Source: Hahella chejuensis KCTC 2396 (GTDB lineage: Bacteria; Pseudomonadota; Gammaproteobacteria; Pseudomonadales; Oleiphilaceae). Taken from it: a DNA stretch of 64,000 nt. Position 1 is the stretch's first letter. Each line of letters opens with the position of its first letter. Positions 61,263 through 64,000 of the stretch are shown one piece after another. The stretch covers positions 496,001-560,000 of the forward strand of contig NC_007645.1 of NCBI RefSeq assembly GCF_000012985.1. Direction: 5' to 3'. Below the pieces are notes generated by a model. It ran no database searches. It had not been told where the DNA came from and saw only the letters and a program-made list of their open reading frames with translations. Position numbers and translations under genes: made by a program.

Positions 61263-63329
61263 TTAGGCGGCGTCGATGTCCAAGTCTTCCTCGTTGCTGT
61301 GACCTACCTGGTCAGGCAGCTTGAAACCTGCTACAGAGTTACGCAGCTGGTTAGCCAGTTCCGCCAGTTTACCGATAGACTTCGCTGTAGCGTTTGTACC
61401 CGCGGAAGTCTGTGAGGTAATTTCCTGGATAACGTTCATCGTATTGGAAATATGGCCTGCTGAAGACGACTGCTGACGTGCGGCGTTCGAGATGTTCTGG
61501 ATCAAGTCCGCAAGGTTTTTCGATACGTTCTCGATTTCTTCCAGGGCGACACCCGCGTCTTGTGCGAAGCGCGCTCCACGCACCACCTCTGCGGTGGTTT
61601 GTTCCATGGAGATTACCGCTTCGTTGGTGTCGGTCTGAATGGTTTTTACCAGCGCCTCAATCTGTTTGGTCGCTGCAGAGGAACGTTCCGCAAGTCGCTG
61701 TACCTCGTCCGCAACAACCGCGAAGCCTCGACCTGCGTCACCGGCCATAGATGCCTGGATTGCAGCGTTCAAAGAAAGAATGTTGGTCTGGTCGGCAATG
61801 TCGTTAATCAACGATACGATATCCCCGATCTCCTGGGATGATTCACCCAGACGCTTGATCCGCTTGGATGTTTCCTGGATCTGTTCACGGATGTTATCCA
61901 TGCCGCGAATAGTAGACTGTACGATTTCGGCGCCTTTCTTCGCGATCGCAACCGACCGCTCCGCAACCGCTGCTGATTCGGCGGCGTTAGAAGATACCTG
62001 GTCGATAGAGACCGCCATTTCGTTGATCGCCGCGGATGCGCCGGCGATTTCCTGCGCCTGGTGCTCGGAAGCGTCGGCCAGATGCATCGCAGTCGCCTGG
62101 GTTTCCTGGGCTGCGCCCGCCACCCGTACAGCGGTTTCGTTAATGGAGGTTACCAACTGACGCATCTGGTCGATCGCGAAGTTGATGGAGTCGGCGATCG
62201 CGCCCGTGAAGTCCTCGGTTACCGTCGCCTCTGTAGTCAGGTCGCCGTCCGCGAGGTCGGCCAGTTCGTCCAGCAGTCGCAGGATCGCGTTCTGGTTCTG
62301 CTCGTTCTGAGAAGCCTCTTTTTCGTAACGCTTTTTGGATTCCTGAGAACCAATGTAGAAGATGATCAAGATCGCAACGATGATGAGGAACAGCAGGGCG
62401 TATCCCATTTCGTCACTAACCAGACGGCCTTCAGCCTGAGTCTGGAATACTTCGTTCAGTTTGGAGGTTTCGGTCAACAGCGCCTGTGATTTTTCAAAGA
62501 TGTTGTTGGCGGCTTCACGCACCCGGAACAGTTCAGGGGACGTTTCAAGAATGGTGTCTACGTTTTCGTTAACGAATTCGAACAGCTCCGCGATGGCTTC
62601 CAGACCGAAGGTGGCGTCTTCGTCAGCCACTTTGGTGATGCCCATAACCTGGTTGCCTTCAACCATCCCGTTCAGTACGCGACCGAACAAGTTTACGTCG
62701 CGGCCGAAACGGTCCGCTGCGGTTACCGCGTCCTCGCCACCGGCGAGTACTTTGTTAACGCTTCGTACAATACGTTCCGCCAGCAGTGACTGACGCTGGG
62801 CTACCGCGACCTGATCGGCGGGCGCATTGTTTTCCAAAAGAATCTGTACAACGTCGTCATACTCAACCTGTAGCTGGGGAATGGTGTCGTTGAGTGTGAT
62901 GGCGACCTGGTGCAACTGCAGAACGGTGTCTTTGGAGCCGAGGATCTGGTCCGCCGCTTCACGTACGTCGTCCCACAAGCCGGTTACGTTAGACATCTGC
63001 ACGCTTTCAACGGCAGGCAGATTACGCTCAGGGTTGCCTTTGGTTAGATAATCCCACAAACGTTGGAAGTCGTCCCGGGAGCGGCGCAATTCTTCGAAAG
63101 CCTCCGATTTACCGTCCGCGGCCTCCGAGGAGTTCTTTGCGATCTCCTGAGAAAGTACCCGCAGCTCGGAAGCGTAACTGATGTACGTCTTATCCTGACT
63201 CGCGTTAAGGTTTACCGTAAATATAACGTAGAGAAGGGCGATTACCGCCACAATCACCACGCCATACATGGCTAGCTGAATAGGGTTCGCACCCTGTCCG
63301 GACGAAGTTTTTCCAGATATTGATATCAT
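61263..63329 (-). CDS. pilJ: Type IV pilus chemoreceptor PilJ
   Basis: A 688-aa receptor: a membrane segment near residues 20-42, a helical periplasmic PilJ domain (about 45-305), a second membrane segment near 310-330, a HAMP domain and a signalling domain. The tip is the PilJ variant ADQTNILSLNAAIQASMAGD, then [19 protein letters not shown]. It signals surface contact through PilI to ChpA. No C-terminal CheR-docking pentapeptide is seen; the tail is acidic (EEDLDIDAA). Confidence 0.94.
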   Translation of the reverse strand: MISISGKTSSGQGANPIQLAMYGVVIVAVIALLYVIFTVNLNASQDKTYISYASELRVLSQEIAKNSSEAADGKSEAFEELRRSRDDFQRLWDYLTKGNPERNLPAVESVQMSNVTGLWDDVREAADQILGSKDTVLQLHQVAITLNDTIPQLQVEYDDVVQILLENNAPADQVAVAQRQSLLAERIVRSVNKVLAGGEDAVTAADRFGRDVNLFGRVLNGMVEGNQVMGITKVADEDATFGLEAIAELFEFVNENVDTILETSPELFRVREAANNIFEKSQALLTETSKLNEVFQTQAEGRLVSDEMGYALLFLIIVAILIIFYIGSQESKKRYEKEASQNEQNQNAILRLLDELADLADGDLTTEATVTEDFTGAIADSINFAIDQMRQLVTSINETAVRVAGAAQETQATAMHLADASEHQAQEIAGASAAINEMAVSIDQVSSNAAESAAVAERSVAIAKKGAEIVQSTIRGMDNIREQIQETSKRIKRLGESSQEIGDIVSLINDIADQTNILSLNAAIQASMAGDAGRGFAVVADEVQRLAERSSAATKQIEALVKTIQTDTNEAVISMEQTTAEVVRGARFAQDAGVALEEIENVSKNLADLIQNISNAARQQSSSAGHISNTMNVIQEITSQTSAGTNATAKSIGKLAELANQLRNSVAGFKLPDQVGHSNEEDLDIDAA

Positions 63330-63406
63330 TGCTTTGGCTCCCCAGCCTTTTCAACTCTAACCATCTAACAGCGTAGCAGACGCTGTAATAGCTGCGCAGC
63401 GATTTC

Positions 63407-63949
63407 TCACTGCGCTACGTTTATGAAATTGGAATCTGCCACCAGACTGGTCGTATCGAATACAATCCAGCGTTCGTTACTACGGGCGTAAAAGCCGCTT
63501 ACATAAGGTCTCAGCACTTCCGGGATATCCGGCGCGTCCTTTTGGAAGCTGTCCACCGGGAAGTACTGCATGCCAAGCACGCCGTCCACTATCAGGCCGC
63601 TGAAAACATCGCCCTGTTCAATGACCAATACGCGCCTGTTTCTCGTGCTGCGGGTTTGTTGCGGCAGCTCGAAGAAAGAAGTCAGGTCCATTATAGGAAG
63701 AAGCCGCCCACGTACGTTGGCGACGCCCTGCATCCAGGTTTTAACGCCCGGAATCTGTGTGAAACGGGGGACCGGGAGGATTTCAACCACCTCTCCCATT
63801 GCTGCGACGAAGTGAAGTCCCGCCAGAGAGAAACCGATTCCGTTCCACAACTCAATGACGTCTTCCTGCGCAGGCAAACCCTCTGCTAAGGCCTTGCTCT
63901 TGGCTTCAATCTCGGCAAGTACGGCAAACGGGTCCGTAGTAATTGACAT
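63407..63949 (-). CDS. pilI: CheW-like adaptor PilI
   Basis: A 180-aa CheW-domain protein (GIGFSLAGLHFVAAMGEVVE, GVANVRGRLLPIMDLTSFF) that couples PilJ to ChpA. It lies between pilH and pilJ as in P. aeruginosa, 18 bp after pilH. Confidence 0.92.
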   Translation of the reverse strand: MSITTDPFAVLAEIEAKSKALAEGLPAQEDVIELWNGIGFSLAGLHFVAAMGEVVEILPVPRFTQIPGVKTWMQGVANVRGRLLPIMDLTSFFELPQQTRSTRNRRVLVIEQGDVFSGLIVDGVLGMQYFPVDSFQKDAPDIPEVLRPYVSGFYARSNERWIVFDTTSLVADSNFINVAQ

Positions 63950-63967
63950 GATAAAAAGTGGCTCCGC

Positions 63968-64000
63968 CTATCTGATGAGCTCGTTGATCGTATTGATCAG
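63968..64000 (-). CDS. pilH: C-terminal end of PilH-type response regulator (cut by window edge)
   Basis: The last ten codons of a minus-strand gene, reading LINTINELIR and TAG at 63968-63970. The sequence and its place before pilI fit the final helix of a CheY-like regulator. The rest lies beyond the window, so the assignment rests mainly on gene order. Confidence 0.6.
   Translation of the reverse strand: MINTINELIR

Overview
The window reads as chromosomal DNA of a marine gammaproteobacterium of the Hahella/Oceanospirillales type. This is an inference from recalled family resemblance: the pilGHIJK-chpABC order, a DUF3461 protein, PEP-CTERM proteins and many GGDEF/EAL/MCP proteins point that way. 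No search was run. No rRNA, tRNA, transposase, integrase or CRISPR array was seen.

Layout. 1-13 kb: a MalT-like regulator cut by the left edge, transporters (EamA, DASS, AEC), GNAT, DUF3461, an HSL-type esterase, a 2OG-Fe(II) oxygenase, a three-gene minus-strand operon (CoA-binding protein, DUF502, glutathione peroxidase), a GGDEF-EAL protein and a ketopantoate reductase. 13-22 kb: an AT-rich gap with a 70-aa orphan, a soluble MCP, two GGDEF proteins, OhrR, a PEP-CTERM protein, a DUF2235 hydrolase and a di-heme peroxidase. 22.2-25.8 kb: an arsenic-resistance segment (periplasmic protein, arsC-like gene with an internal stop, arsR with an apparent frameshift, intact arsC, acr3, a truncated ORF) lying between two direct repeats of about 217 and 234 bp. 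25.8-32.9 kb: a second PEP-CTERM protein, an MCP remnant followed by an intact MCP, small orphans, and a LysR/esterase divergent pair; two inverted copies of a hairpin-rich repeat of about 108 bp bracket this region. 32.9-42.1 kb: an Atm1-like ABC exporter, DUF1993, trhO, cbpM-cbpA, rlmJ, folM-folE, an AstE-like hydrolase and a SIMPL protein. 42.2-50.4 kb: a 34-codon peptide gene with its own ribosome site and terminator, an AraC regulator, an output-less membrane sensor, phaC, zur-znuC-znuB and malE. 50.4-64 kb: chpC, chpB, a giant chpA (2726 aa), pilK, pilJ, pilI and the last codons of pilH, all on the minus strand.

How the genes work together. The right end is a type IV pilus/twitching chemosensory array: the PilJ receptor, a CheW protein (PilI), the ChpA kinase, PilK and ChpB as methyltransferase and methylesterase, and ChpC as a second CheW-like protein. 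The three GGDEF proteins and two further MCPs add c-di-GMP and chemotaxis inputs. The ars segment would reduce arsenate (ArsC) and export arsenite (Acr3) under ArsR control. Its damaged first arsC and arsR suggest decay, and its flanking direct repeats suggest past gain or possible loss by homologous recombination. zur-znuCB is a zinc uptake operon whose znuA partner is not in the window.

The least explained signals are the direct repeats around ars, the paired multi-hairpin repeat, the 34-aa peptide gene near 42.4 kb and the expanded Hpt array of ChpA.
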